From Nostoc sp. MS1 (GTDB lineage: Bacteria > Cyanobacteriota > Cyanobacteriia > Cyanobacteriales > Nostocaceae), in contig NZ_AP023441.1 of assembly GCF_019976755.1 (NCBI RefSeq), forward strand, positions 3,159,501 through 3,223,500: 64,000 nt of DNA, written 5' to 3'. The stretch's first letter is position 1. Every line of letters begins with the position of its first letter. Under the pieces are notes generated by a model. It did not search any database. It saw nothing but the letters and a program-made list of their open reading frames with translations, and was not told the origin of the DNA. This document shows positions 1 through 8,565 of this stretch, piece after piece. A program made the position numbers and the translations under genes.

Positions 1-537
1 AAGGGCTATTTCTGCACCATGTACCCTCGCTAAATCAAAATCAACCAAGTAAGCATTTAATTGTTCATCAATTAAGATATTTTCTGGTTTGATATCTCGA
101 TGAATTATTGGGTTAATACGTTGTTGTAGATACACCAAAATTTCTAAAGTTGACAAAGCAATTTGCTTAACTTCTTGTGGACTAAAGCTGCGTTTTGAGC
201 TTAAAGGAACAGCCTTTTTATACTCCAATACCAAATAAAAAGCTTTCTGAGTTGCAAAAGAATTGAGATAGCGAGGAATGCGAGGATGATTCAGTTTTTG
301 CAGAATCTCCGCTTCATTCTCATAAGCTTTAAAAACAGACCAGTCCGCACTATTACTAACTAAACTGAATTCTTTAATGACTACCTGTTGTTGAGATTTC
401 GAGTCATGAGCTAAATAGGTGATGCGTCCTGCTTCTGGGTTACGTCCTAGTACTCGAATAACTTGATAGCCTAAAGCATAAAAATCTGGATGATGAATTG
501 AGGGAATTGCCCCTTTATTCTGCACATCAAGCTCCAT
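1..537 (-). CDS. Serine/threonine protein kinase, N-terminal part (runs off window start)
   Basis: Hanks-type protein kinase, cut by the window edge: 179 codons are present and the open frame continues past base 1. The ATG is at 537. Visible kinase features: a VIK motif with the ATP-anchoring Lys near residue 55, a Glu at about 75 that fits helix C, and the catalytic loop HRDIKPEN at 146-153 with catalytic Asp148. The metal-binding motif reads DFD (166-168) rather than DFG. The glycine-rich loop is weak. Such kinases phosphorylate proteins on Ser/Thr in cyanobacterial signalling; the C-terminal sensor or effector domain, if any, lies outside the window. The family assignment is firm; the substrate is unknown. 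Confidence 0.9.
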   Translation of the reverse strand, partial: MELDVQNKGAIPSIHHPDFYALGYQVIRVLGRNPEAGRITYLAHDSKSQQQVVIKEFSLVSNSADWSVFKAYENEAEILQKLNHPRIPRYLNSFATQKAFYLVLEYKKAVPLSSKRSFSPQEVKQIALSTLEILVYLQQRINPIIHRDIKPENILIDEQLNAYLVDFDLARVHGAEIAL

Positions 538-630
538 TACACACCACCTGAGATTGATTTTGTCAAGGTGCAAACCACAAATTATAAATATTCACCCAGA
601 TTGTTACTTGCCATTCTGCCTTATTTAGTT

Positions 631-727
631 ATTGGTCATTGGTCATTGGTCATTGGTCAATAGTCAATAGTCCATAATTTTCTCCCTTGTTTCCCTCATT
701 CAACAGTCAAAAGTCAACCGTTAACAG
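631..727. repeat. Tandem heptanucleotide repeats (STRR type)
   Basis: At 631-674 the sequence runs as 7-base units of the TTGGTCA / ATAGTCA kind. A second short run at about 703-727 (CAGTCAAAAGTCAACCG and neighbours) extends into the 3' end of the alpha/beta hydrolase gene. These are the short tandemly repeated repeats known from Nostoc and Anabaena intergenic DNA. No function is evident. Confidence 0.85.
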
Positions 728-1613
728 TCTTTAACCAATCAACAATCTGGGCGTTGACAATATCGGGAACTTCGTCGTGGGGGCAATGACCAGCACCAGG
801 AATGGGGATAATTTTGATGTTTTTGCCGTTCTCTTGCGCCTGTTCGTAAATCTTCACCCCTGTAATGGGTGTCCAAGGGTCATCAGCGCCCCAAATCACC
901 AATAAAGGACGTTCTACTTGGGGTAGTAGTTCTCCTGGTGTGGGGCCTGGTGGTGCTGTGAGGATGGAGGCGAAGACTTGCTGTGCGCCTGGATCACAGG
1001 ATGGGGCGTACAGTAAATCTACAAGTTCATCGGTGACGGCACTACGATCGCGGTACACTTGGTACAAAGTGCGGCGAATTTGGGCTTTTTGGCGGATACG
1101 GTTAAAGACGAATTTGCCTGTGATGGGCGATCGCACTACTCTATTAAATGTAGACATGACTATCCGCAATGGTGGGTTCAATTCATGAGGACGATGACTC
1201 AAACCACCAGCCGAGTTAATTAAAACACCACCAGCCGTAATTTCTGGATATTGCGCCAATACCATCAAGCTGATAAGTGCGCCAATAGAGTTACCAATAA
1301 ATACGGCTGGTCGTTGGATATTGTCTGTCCAAAAATCTTTTAAAAGTTCTACCCAAAGCTCTACGCTGTAATCAATTGCAGGTTTTTCTGAACCACCAAA
1401 ACCCAACAAATCAATAGCAAACACCTGATGGCCAGCATTGGCTAAAACAGGAATATTTTTGCGCCAGTGGCCAATGGAAGCGCCAAAGCCGTGAACTAGT
1501 ACCAACGGCTGTCCAGTACCCATGACAGTGTACTGAATTTTGTAATTACGCCAAGTCCAAACCAGTTTCTCAAAATTAGCGATCGCTGGCAACTTTTGAG
1601 TATCTAGGGTCAT
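714..1613 (-). CDS. Alpha/beta-fold hydrolase
   Basis: A 299-residue single-domain alpha/beta hydrolase. The oxyanion-hole motif HGFG is at 41-44 and the nucleophile elbow GNSIG at 107-111 (Ser109). An acidic candidate lies in WGADDPW near 245, and the catalytic His is in PGAGHCPH (His276). No signal peptide is seen, so it is probably cytosolic or peripheral. It resembles the cyanobacterial and plastid branch of the family that includes epoxide-hydrolase-like and pheophytinase-like enzymes, but the substrate cannot be read from sequence. The last codons lie in heptamer repeat DNA, so the C-terminal residues may vary between strains. It is monocistronic, divergent from the SLH gene. The ATG start at 1613 is well placed. 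Confidence 0.9.
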   Translation of the reverse strand: MTLDTQKLPAIANFEKLVWTWRNYKIQYTVMGTGQPLVLVHGFGASIGHWRKNIPVLANAGHQVFAIDLLGFGGSEKPAIDYSVELWVELLKDFWTDNIQRPAVFIGNSIGALISLMVLAQYPEITAGGVLINSAGGLSHRPHELNPPLRIVMSTFNRVVRSPITGKFVFNRIRQKAQIRRTLYQVYRDRSAVTDELVDLLYAPSCDPGAQQVFASILTAPPGPTPGELLPQVERPLLVIWGADDPWTPITGVKIYEQAQENGKNIKIIPIPGAGHCPHDEVPDIVNAQIVDWLKTVNG

Positions 1614-1673
1614 TATTATGAAGATTTCTAAACCATTTCTTTATATAGTAAAGCTTTTGACCCTGAGAATGTG

Positions 1674-1688
1674 TCTCACAAGGTGAGA
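1674..1688. promoter_or_regulatory. Inverted repeat TCTCAC-N3-GTGAGA, possible operator
   Basis: A perfect 6-3-6 inverted repeat lies about 60 bases upstream of the hydrolase start, in the divergent promoter region shared with the SLH gene. A site this short can arise by chance; a regulator role is inference only. Confidence 0.25.
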
Positions 1689-1897
1689 TATCTTTAGCAA
1701 AAACCCTAAAGATAAATCTACGTCTTGCTTGTTAGGCTTTGAAAACAGAAATTCATGTAAATTACAGCTTCTTTAATTTAACTGGTATAGTCCATAACTT
1801 TTATCAAAACAGGATGTTAGTTTTATCTTCACAAAGGGATTAATAAATAAAGGAAAGATGAATTTCCTGGTCTTTTAGCCATTTGGTACGATGTGAG

Positions 1898-3511
1898 ATG
1901 AAATACACAAATCCGCGTTCCCTATCTCGCTTAAGTAAAGTTTTTCTAGCTGCCACATCGATTGCAGTTTTTTCTCCGATGCTTTCTGCTTATGCAAATC
2001 CAGGTGTCTCTACAACCGTAGCTCAACAACTTTTAGCAGATTCTACCAGTAGTACTAATACTTCAGTGCGAACAAAAACCCCTGGTTTTAGTTTGGCAAT
2101 TTTACAACCTGCTGGCGACTTACCGGATGTAATTGCCCGTGTTTCCTTTAAAGGTAAACGTCAAAAAGGCTACTTAAAAGAAAGGTTTCTTGGTGATTAC
2201 AAGTTTAAGACTAAGCACAAGGCAGAGTTTGTCAAAGGATTAAAAGCAGGCGATCGCGTAGTTGTGCGTCTGTATAATACTCAAAACAGCTTCCTCGGTT
2301 ACAGCGAATTTGAATTATTATCTGTACATACAACTGTTAATCTCATTCTGTCTGCCAACCCTACAGAATATCAAGTTGTTCGTACTGTGTATGGGGTTGA
2401 TGTTAACCAAGACGGCATTGTAGACACAGGCACAACCACTTACGATTATTTTACGCAAGTTAGCGGTGACAGGGTAACATTTCTCAGCAGTTCCCAAACC
2501 ATTAATGTTAGCCAGTTCCAAACAGAAAGTTTCTCTGACGTTGCTACCAATAGCGTTTATCCTACCTCCTTTACTACAGGTAGTTCTGCCTTAGTACGTC
2601 AAACTATTAGTACTTTTAGCTATAGCTTGGCGGAAGCTTTGAAAGTTGAACCCGGTCGCTTAGTACAAATTCTTTCCATCAATGACAATAATTCTACTTA
2701 CGATGTCAGTGACATGATGATGAATTATCGAGAGGTAGGTGTCGCTAACGGTATTCAAGTCAAGTTTACCGATGTATCTGGAAATCACTGGGCTAACGAC
2801 TTTATCGCTGAATTGGCAGCTTTGCAAATCGTCCAAGGTTTTCCCGATGGCAGTTTCCGCCCTGATGAACAGTTAACCCGCGCTCAATTTGCGGCAATGA
2901 TTAGTCAAGCCTTTGCTAAGGCGCAAGTCCGCAATGCCATCAGCTTTAGGGATGTTTCTACCAGACATTGGGCTTATAGTGCCATCCGCGAAACCTACTC
3001 AACAGGCTTTCTAAGTGTGTCTGGTAATAAGTTCAACCCGAACCAAACCCTTTCTCGTCTAGAAGTGCTGTTAGCTTTGGCGCGAGGACTTAACTACACC
3101 TTTACAGGTTCTACAGAGTCAATTCTTATAGCTTATAGCGATGCTAGCACTATTCGTAGCGATGTTCGTAGTGCGATCGCTGCTCTCACTGCAAGAGGTA
3201 TTGTAGTTAATTATCCTGATATCCGTACTCTCAATCCTAACAAGGTGGCAACTAGAGCCGAAGTCTCTGCCTTAATTTACAAGTCGTTAGTTAGCATTGG
3301 TGAAGTCGCTGATATACCTTCTAACTACGCTGTAGAACCAACACAGCAAAGGGCTGAAGTGGAAATCAACGATAATAATGACGATAAAAAAGTACGTCGC
3401 CATTGTAACCAAGGAATTGGTAATGGTGCTGAGGGATGCGACCCTGGTAATTCCCGTCCTCACGGTGGCAGCAACGACGAAGGCGGAAGGACTCCTGGTG
3501 GTAAGAGATAA
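1898..3511 (+). CDS. SLH-domain cell-surface protein
   Basis: A 537-residue secreted protein. The ATG at 1898 is preferred over an in-frame TTG at 1883 because it begins a standard signal peptide (basic n-region, hydrophobic stretch, cleavage near AYA-NPG). The first half is a beta-rich region without a recognised domain. Three S-layer homology repeats follow, at roughly residues 290-340 (FTDVSGNHW start), 350-400 (FRDVSTRHW) and 410-470 (YSDAST, divergent). SLH repeats bind secondary cell-wall or peptidoglycan-linked polymers, so the protein should sit at the outer envelope. After the SLH block comes a short hydrophilic tail rich in Gly, Asn and Asp with two Cys (HCNQG...GCDPG). No operon partner is seen. 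Family certain, role unknown. Confidence 0.88.
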   Translation: MKYTNPRSLSRLSKVFLAATSIAVFSPMLSAYANPGVSTTVAQQLLADSTSSTNTSVRTKTPGFSLAILQPAGDLPDVIARVSFKGKRQKGYLKERFLGDYKFKTKHKAEFVKGLKAGDRVVVRLYNTQNSFLGYSEFELLSVHTTVNLILSANPTEYQVVRTVYGVDVNQDGIVDTGTTTYDYFTQVSGDRVTFLSSSQTINVSQFQTESFSDVATNSVYPTSFTTGSSALVRQTISTFSYSLAEALKVEPGRLVQILSINDNNSTYDVSDMMMNYREVGVANGIQVKFTDVSGNHWANDFIAELAALQIVQGFPDGSFRPDEQLTRAQFAAMISQAFAKAQVRNAISFRDVSTRHWAYSAIRETYSTGFLSVSGNKFNPNQTLSRLEVLLALARGLNYTFTGSTESILIAYSDASTIRSDVRSAIAALTARGIVVNYPDIRTLNPNKVATRAEVSALIYKSLVSIGEVADIPSNYAVEPTQQRAEVEINDNNDDKKVRRHCNQGIGNGAEGCDPGNSRPHGGSNDEGGRTPGGKR

Positions 3512-3540
3512 ATGGACAGCAGGTTCAAAGAATTTAAAAA

Positions 3541-3657
3541 ACCCCTCTCCAAACCTCTCCCCTGCAAGGAGAGAGGCTTCAAAGCCATAATTTTTCGTTG
3601 ATATTTGAAAGATATTTAAGCCCCTCTCCGCGTCGGAGAGGGGTTGGGGAGAGGTCA
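3541..3657. repeat. GGAGAGG-type dispersed palindromic repeat
   Basis: Two nested elements: AACCCCTCTCC...GGAGAGAGGCTT at 3541-3576 and a hairpin CCCCTCTCCGCG...CGGAGAGGGG at 3621-3643 followed by GTTGGGGAGAGG. The same GCCTCTCTCC motif recurs near 16076. It lies just downstream of the SLH gene and could also act as a transcription terminator, though there is no T-run. This repeat class is common in Nostoc genomes. Confidence 0.7.
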
Positions 3658-3765
3658 TAGAATTTACTTAAAATTAAAGATGTGAATCTTTCAAACCCTT
3701 ACACCCAATCTCAACAGACAACCTTAGTGTATGAGTTCTGGGTAAATAACTTTACCTTTCACTTT

Positions 3766-5334
3766 CTATCTTGGTGGGTAATATTGTGGATTGATAACTG
3801 GCGATGAATAGCCCCCAATGTTATTAGCTCCGGGAGGAACCACAGCAGGATTTATAGGTGTAGTTGGAACAGGAGCCGTCACAACTGGCGATGGATAACC
3901 AGTAGGGGGGATACTGCTAGTGGTATTAGTTGGTGTTGGCGCACTTTGACTAAACTGTTGATAAGCAGCACGGGAAACTGAGCTAATGAATTTCTCGGCA
4001 CGGGGGTCGTTATTAGGACGTTGTACCATGACAGCAACTATATAACGCTTCCCAGTGGGAGTATCAATTAAACCCGCATCGGCCAACATCGTACCGATGT
4101 CACCAGTTTTATGGTATACTCTCGCACCTGCACCCAAACCTGAAGGTAATAAATTATCGCGCTCTGTCTGACGCATAATATCCAGAATTTGGTCGCGCGA
4201 TCGCATACTCACTAAATTGCCCTGACTCACCAGAGCCATGATGTTTCCTAATTCTTTGGGGCTGGTGGTGTTTGTCCCTTGTAAATCAGGCAATGAATTA
4301 CGAATAGCTGTAGTAGTTAATCCCCAAGTGCGAAAACGCTCATTGAGTGCTTCCATACCTCCCAGCCGAGCAATTAGCATATTAGTAGCTGTGTTGTCGC
4401 TGATGGTAATCATTTTTGTGGCGACTTCCAAAGCAGCAAATTTAGTCCCGACTGGTTTGTATTGGAAATTACCAGAACCTCCTGCTACCATTTCCTGCTG
4501 CATTGTCAGCATCTCATCCAAGCGAATCTTGCCTGCATCAACATCTTGGAAGAAGGCAACAAGAATAGGAAGTTTAATTGTGCTAGCGGCTGGCGAACTA
4601 CTACTTCCATTAATATCCACATAACCACCCGTCTCTAAATCTACCAAGAAGACTCCAGGGGTAAGATCGGGAGTAGCAGCCGCTAATTCTTGCACAGTAT
4701 TCTTCAGAGATGTAATTTCTTGAGTTAAGAATAGACCAGCCGCTTGATTATTAGGAGTAGGCTGTGCTTGAGTTGACGTTGTATTGTTGGATGTAGTAGC
4801 AGTGGGAGCAATCCGATTTGCCGGGTCTAGAACTGATAAGGCTGTACCGACGATCGCACCAATACCCACTCCAATGATTAATAGCCTCACACCATACAAA
4901 ATGGCTCTAGCCATCGGCTTTAATCGGGTTTTACGTGATACTCGTCTACCAGGTTGGGACGACATCGGCTGCTTAGTCACTCTTACTGTTCTAACTTTGA
5001 CATTATTAGGGTTATAAGGGGGAATCTGACCTTTGGCTGTGGGCATGGGTTTGACCGCGCTAGGCATGACTAATCCCTGCCTTGGCTTACGACTTCCCGC
5101 CCCAACAGGCGCAGGTACAACATTAGGCGAACGGGCTACCATTGCCGCGCCTGTAGCCGCACGCTGTTGATTAGAAATTTTAGCTTTTTTCGGTTCTACT
5201 TTCTGCACCTTGCGCGATCGCTGGCGGCGATTGGCGGGTTGTCGCCGCGAGAAATCTCTTAGTTTGTCACCTGACTCTGCCACTGCCACTCCTTGTGACT
5301 CACTCGAATTTTTTCTTGCTGACTCCCGATCCAA
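3766..5334 (-). CDS. Class A beta-lactamase-like serine hydrolase, membrane anchored
   Basis: Up to 522 residues. About 140 basic, Pro/Ala-rich residues precede a single membrane helix at 145-168. A Thr/Asn/Gln-rich linker leads to a penicillin-recognising serine hydrolase domain at about 205-450 and a Pro/Thr-rich tail. Active-site motifs: SxxK as STIK at 251-254, SDN at 312-314 and KTG at 409-411. The class A general-base motif ExxLN is not evident in the expected loop, so it may be a D,D-peptidase-like or low-activity hydrolase rather than a resistance enzyme. The catalytic domain should be periplasmic. The start is uncertain: the frame opens at a TTG (5334), but a GTG at 5283 follows a good AAGGAG ribosome-binding site and would remove 17 residues. 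Confidence 0.82.
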   Translation of the reverse strand: MDRESARKNSSESQGVAVAESGDKLRDFSRRQPANRRQRSRKVQKVEPKKAKISNQQRAATGAAMVARSPNVVPAPVGAGSRKPRQGLVMPSAVKPMPTAKGQIPPYNPNNVKVRTVRVTKQPMSSQPGRRVSRKTRLKPMARAILYGVRLLIIGVGIGAIVGTALSVLDPANRIAPTATTSNNTTSTQAQPTPNNQAAGLFLTQEITSLKNTVQELAAATPDLTPGVFLVDLETGGYVDINGSSSSPAASTIKLPILVAFFQDVDAGKIRLDEMLTMQQEMVAGGSGNFQYKPVGTKFAALEVATKMITISDNTATNMLIARLGGMEALNERFRTWGLTTTAIRNSLPDLQGTNTTSPKELGNIMALVSQGNLVSMRSRDQILDIMRQTERDNLLPSGLGAGARVYHKTGDIGTMLADAGLIDTPTGKRYIVAVMVQRPNNDPRAEKFISSVSRAAYQQFSQSAPTPTNTTSSIPPTGYPSPVVTAPVPTTPINPAVVPPGANNIGGYSSPVINPQYYPPR

Positions 5335-5589
5335 AAATCACGCCAGAGGCGGCTTGAACTGGGAATTGGGACTGGAGAGTATTGAGTGATGAGTACTGAG
5401 TAATCATTTCTCCCCCACTCCTCTACTCCTAGTAGTCAGGTTCTAGTCCCTAATCCTGAGCTACTTGTAGCATTTTTGTGTTTAGTTTAAGCCATATTCA
5501 ATATTTTGGGACATGCTTACGTCAATATTAGACAATGAATTATACCAAATTGAGAATCAATGTCTCTGGGCATAATTACGAATTACAAA

Positions 5590-6327
5590 TTACGAATTAT
5601 CATCACGTCGTTGATTAATTGCCCATTCTACCTGATGCAAAATCCCGCGCAGCATCCCTACTTCATGGGTTTGTAGATAAGCACGGTTATATAGTTGGCG
5701 AAATTTTTCCATACGGCTGGTTGCTGTATGCGGATATAAATAGCCAATTTCGAGGAGTAAATTTTCTAATTGCTGATAAAATCCCTCTACTAGTTCTAGA
5801 GGTGCAAATTCGCTTTCACTAGGGGCCTGCGTTGTAGGTGGTACGGTGTTTTGCGCTAATTCGTAACAGCAAATACCTACGGCTGTGGCTAAATTTAAAG
5901 ATAAATAATTAGGGCTGGTGGGAATACGAATAAATCTCTGAGCGTAGATTAATTCTTCATTACTTAAACCTCTGTCTTCCCTACCAAAAATCAGTGCCGA
6001 GGGTTGACCTATTTCTTCTAATAACCAAGGTAAAGCTATTCTCGGATCTTCTAAAGTTAGACCCCAATCATTATCACGCCCTGTAGTGGCGATCGCTCGT
6101 ACACATCCATGTAAAGCTTCTGGTAAAGTCGATAATAAAACAGCAGATTCAAGAATTTCCTTAGCGTGGACTGCCATTCTCATCGCTTCTTCCGACAGTG
6201 GATCACATTGGGGATTGACTAATACTAAGTCTGCTAATCCAAAGTTTTTCATAACTCTGGCGATCGCACCTACATTTAATGGCCCGGCTGGTTCCACCAA
6301 CACAATTCTCACACCAGCCAATCCCAT
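5590..6327 (-). CDS. trmJ: tRNA (cytidine/uridine-2'-O-)-methyltransferase, TrmJ family
   Basis: A 245-residue SpoU/TrmH-superfamily (SPOUT) methyltransferase. Motif 1 is IVLVEPAGPLNVGAIARVMKN near the N-terminus. Motif 2 is ALIFGREDRGLSNEE, and motif 3 is IPTSPNYLSLNLATAVGI, which forms the AdoMet knot. The C-terminal ~80 residues are helical, as in TrmJ. TrmJ methylates the ribose at position 32 in the anticodon loop of tRNAs. The cyanobacterial substrate range is not deducible. It starts with ATG at 6327 and stands alone. Its stop codon lies in a short AATTACGAATTA-type repeat. Confidence 0.88.
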   Translation of the reverse strand: MGLAGVRIVLVEPAGPLNVGAIARVMKNFGLADLVLVNPQCDPLSEEAMRMAVHAKEILESAVLLSTLPEALHGCVRAIATTGRDNDWGLTLEDPRIALPWLLEEIGQPSALIFGREDRGLSNEELIYAQRFIRIPTSPNYLSLNLATAVGICCYELAQNTVPPTTQAPSESEFAPLELVEGFYQQLENLLLEIGYLYPHTATSRMEKFRQLYNRAYLQTHEVGMLRGILHQVEWAINQRRDDNS

Positions 6328-6494
6328 CTTTTACCCCCACCATTCATTAACTTAAAAATATTGATTAAATATCTCAATAATTGTAACCGACTTTGTAGTC
6401 AGGACTTTAGCTCCCAACACAATCAAACTTATGAGAGGCGACAAAGATTGAAATACCAAATTAAACTAAAAAAGTTGTGTATATCGACACTATC

Positions 6495-7838
6495 ATGAAG
6501 GTTTCTAGGCTTTTTGTGCTGTCTGTGTTTCTATTCATGACTACAGCAGCCTGTAACCAGACTAGCGCCTCATTAGAAAATTCTTCTCAAGAAGCATCTA
6601 CACCTTCGGCTCAACTGGCACAAAATTCTACACAGGGAAAAAACCTCATCCCCACACAAACGTTTTCGCCCCAGCCTATCCGCATCAACTTACAGAATTT
6701 ACCAGCCCCCTTTGCCACAGACAGCGCCTCTAAATCACCACAAGTAGTATCCATCCCCCAAAAACCAGTCCTGAAAGTTCCCCCCGGATTTACAGTTAAA
6801 GTATTTGCCGACAATTTGGATGCACCACGTTGGTTGGCGCTAACTCCTAGCGGAGATGTTTTAGTCACAGAAACAAGACAAAACCGGATTCGCTTGTTAC
6901 GCGATACTGATGGTGATGGAGTAGCCGATGTCCGCCAAACCTTTGCTAGTGCCAAAAATGGGCTAAATATTCCCTTTGGGATGGCTTTTGCTGGCAATTC
7001 CTTCTTTTTAGGTAATACCGATGCAGTCTTACAGTTTCCCTATAGTCAAGGACAGCAACAACTCACTGGCACTGGTAAAAAAATAGCTGATCTTCCTGGT
7101 GGTGGTTACAATCAACACTGGACTCGTAACGTTGTAGCCTCACCTGATGGAGATAAATTATACGTTTCCGTTGGTTCCCGTTCTAATGTGGATGAAGAAG
7201 AACTACCAAGGGCTTCTGTACAAGTGATGAATTTAGACGGTTCTCAAAAACAGACCTTTGCCTTTGGCTTACGCAACCCCGTCGGACTTGACTTTCATCC
7301 TATAACAAAAGAACTTTATACTACGGTCAATGAACGGGATGGAATTGGGGATGACTTAGTTCCAGACTACTTCACACGCATTCGCCAGGGTGAATTTTAC
7401 GGCTGGCCTTATGCTTATCTAACACCAAAAAACCTCGACCCCCGACAAAAAACTGGCGATAAAAGTAAACGCCCAGATTTAGCCGCCCGTACCCTGACCC
7501 CAGATGTATTATTTCAAGCACACTCAGCCGCTTTAGGGGTACAATTTTATGATGGTAAGACTTTTCCCCAAAAATATCGTAACGGAGCTTTTGTAGCTTT
7601 TCGGGGTTCATGGAACCGCGATCGCGGTACTGGTTACAAGGTTGTATTTGTTCCCTTTAACGCCCAAGGACGACCACAAGGCTACTACGAAGATTTTCTT
7701 ACTGGATTTTTACTTGACCCTTCTGTACCAACAACTTGGGGACGACCAGTAGGTTTATTAGTCTTACCTGATGGCAGTCTGTTAGTAACAGAAGAATCCA
7801 ACAATCGCATTTACCGGATTCAGTATACAGGAAGCTAG
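6495..7838 (+). CDS. PQQ-dependent sugar dehydrogenase-like lipoprotein (Gdh/sorbosone dehydrogenase family)
   Basis: A 447-residue lipoprotein. The ATG at 6495 gives a short lipoprotein signal with lipobox TAAC (Cys near residue 20); an upstream GTG at 6477 only adds six unlikely residues. After a low-complexity linker the domain begins near residue 90 (PPGFTVKVFADNLDAPRWLAL) and shows repeated beta-propeller blades: an Asp-rich DTDGDGVADV loop, FGLRNPVGLDFHP and VPDYFTRIRQGEFYGWPY. This is the soluble glucose/L-sorbosone dehydrogenase family, which oxidises sugars using PQQ. No PQQ synthesis genes are in the window, so it may use imported cofactor or have another role. Predicted site: the outer face of the inner membrane or the periplasm. 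Confidence 0.87.
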   Translation: MKVSRLFVLSVFLFMTTAACNQTSASLENSSQEASTPSAQLAQNSTQGKNLIPTQTFSPQPIRINLQNLPAPFATDSASKSPQVVSIPQKPVLKVPPGFTVKVFADNLDAPRWLALTPSGDVLVTETRQNRIRLLRDTDGDGVADVRQTFASAKNGLNIPFGMAFAGNSFFLGNTDAVLQFPYSQGQQQLTGTGKKIADLPGGGYNQHWTRNVVASPDGDKLYVSVGSRSNVDEEELPRASVQVMNLDGSQKQTFAFGLRNPVGLDFHPITKELYTTVNERDGIGDDLVPDYFTRIRQGEFYGWPYAYLTPKNLDPRQKTGDKSKRPDLAARTLTPDVLFQAHSAALGVQFYDGKTFPQKYRNGAFVAFRGSWNRDRGTGYKVVFVPFNAQGRPQGYYEDFLTGFLLDPSVPTTWGRPVGLLVLPDGSLLVTEESNNRIYRIQYTGS

Positions 7839-8100
7839 GGAATGATGAGTAATGAGTGCTGAGTGCTAAGTAGGAATTTCTCCCTTGTCTCCCCCCACTC
7901 CCTCATCTCCACCTATCTCCTGCCATATTTTAGTCTTGGTTGTCAATTAGATACAATTAATGGCTTCAGGTCAAGCGAAGGCAGCCACTATCATCAGATA
8001 ATATTTCTATAAAATATTGTGCATCTTACTCTTGGTCTGAATCTGGTTTCAATTGAATTGCCTGAAAACATTAATATTCCTTTAGCTGAGAAGTTTAGTT

Positions 8101-8505
8101 ATGACTCAGAGTGAAAACAACAGCCAGTTAGATGCCAACGAATCTTCCTCACATTCAGGTTCACGTTACTGGGGTAATGTGGAAGTTATAGAAGAGGGGG
8201 AAAACTATAGGATTAGTCGTGTGGAAATTAAGCCCAGACACGGCATTAAACCCCAAATCCACTATCACCGTAATGAACATTGGGTGGTAGTTTCTGGTGT
8301 TGCCAAGGTGACTTGTGGCGATGAAGAAGTGTTGTTAGGTCATAATCAGTCAACCTATGTCCCCGCAGCAACACTACATAAAGTGGAAAATCCAGGGTCT
8401 ATCCCATTAGTAATTCTAGAAATTCAAAATGGGGAATATTTAGGCGAGGATGATATAGAACGTCCCTATGATTTGAATTTAGTTAAACCCGTGGGTGAGA
8501 GTTAG
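8101..8505 (+). CDS. Cupin protein, mannose-6-phosphate isomerase type II-like
   Basis: A 134-residue single cupin. The first cupin motif is in KPQIHYHRNEHWVVVSG with three His and a Glu suited to bind one metal. The second motif is VPAATLHKVENPG. The preceding WGNVEVIEEGENYRISRVEI block matches the C-terminal isomerase domain of bifunctional ManC proteins (phosphomannose isomerase/GDP-mannose pyrophosphorylase). It therefore probably interconverts mannose-6-P and fructose-6-P as a stand-alone domain. No nucleotidyltransferase domain is attached. ATG start at 8101; monocistronic. An insertion sequence starts 60 bases after its stop. Confidence 0.85.
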   Translation: MTQSENNSQLDANESSSHSGSRYWGNVEVIEEGENYRISRVEIKPRHGIKPQIHYHRNEHWVVVSGVAKVTCGDEEVLLGHNQSTYVPAATLHKVENPGSIPLVILEIQNGEYLGEDDIERPYDLNLVKPVGES

Positions 8506-8565
8506 TAGGGAGTGAGAACTGGGGGGAGATGAAGGGAAAACCCACCCCTAACCCCTCTTTGCAAG

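Noticed and set aside
3287..3658. Minus-strand open frame with the peptide EASLLAGER
   Set aside because: It reads the antisense of the SLH tail and the GGAGAGG dispersed repeat. A similar peptide (KASLLAGER) appears at 15957-16214 from another copy of the repeat, so it is repeat translation, not a gene.
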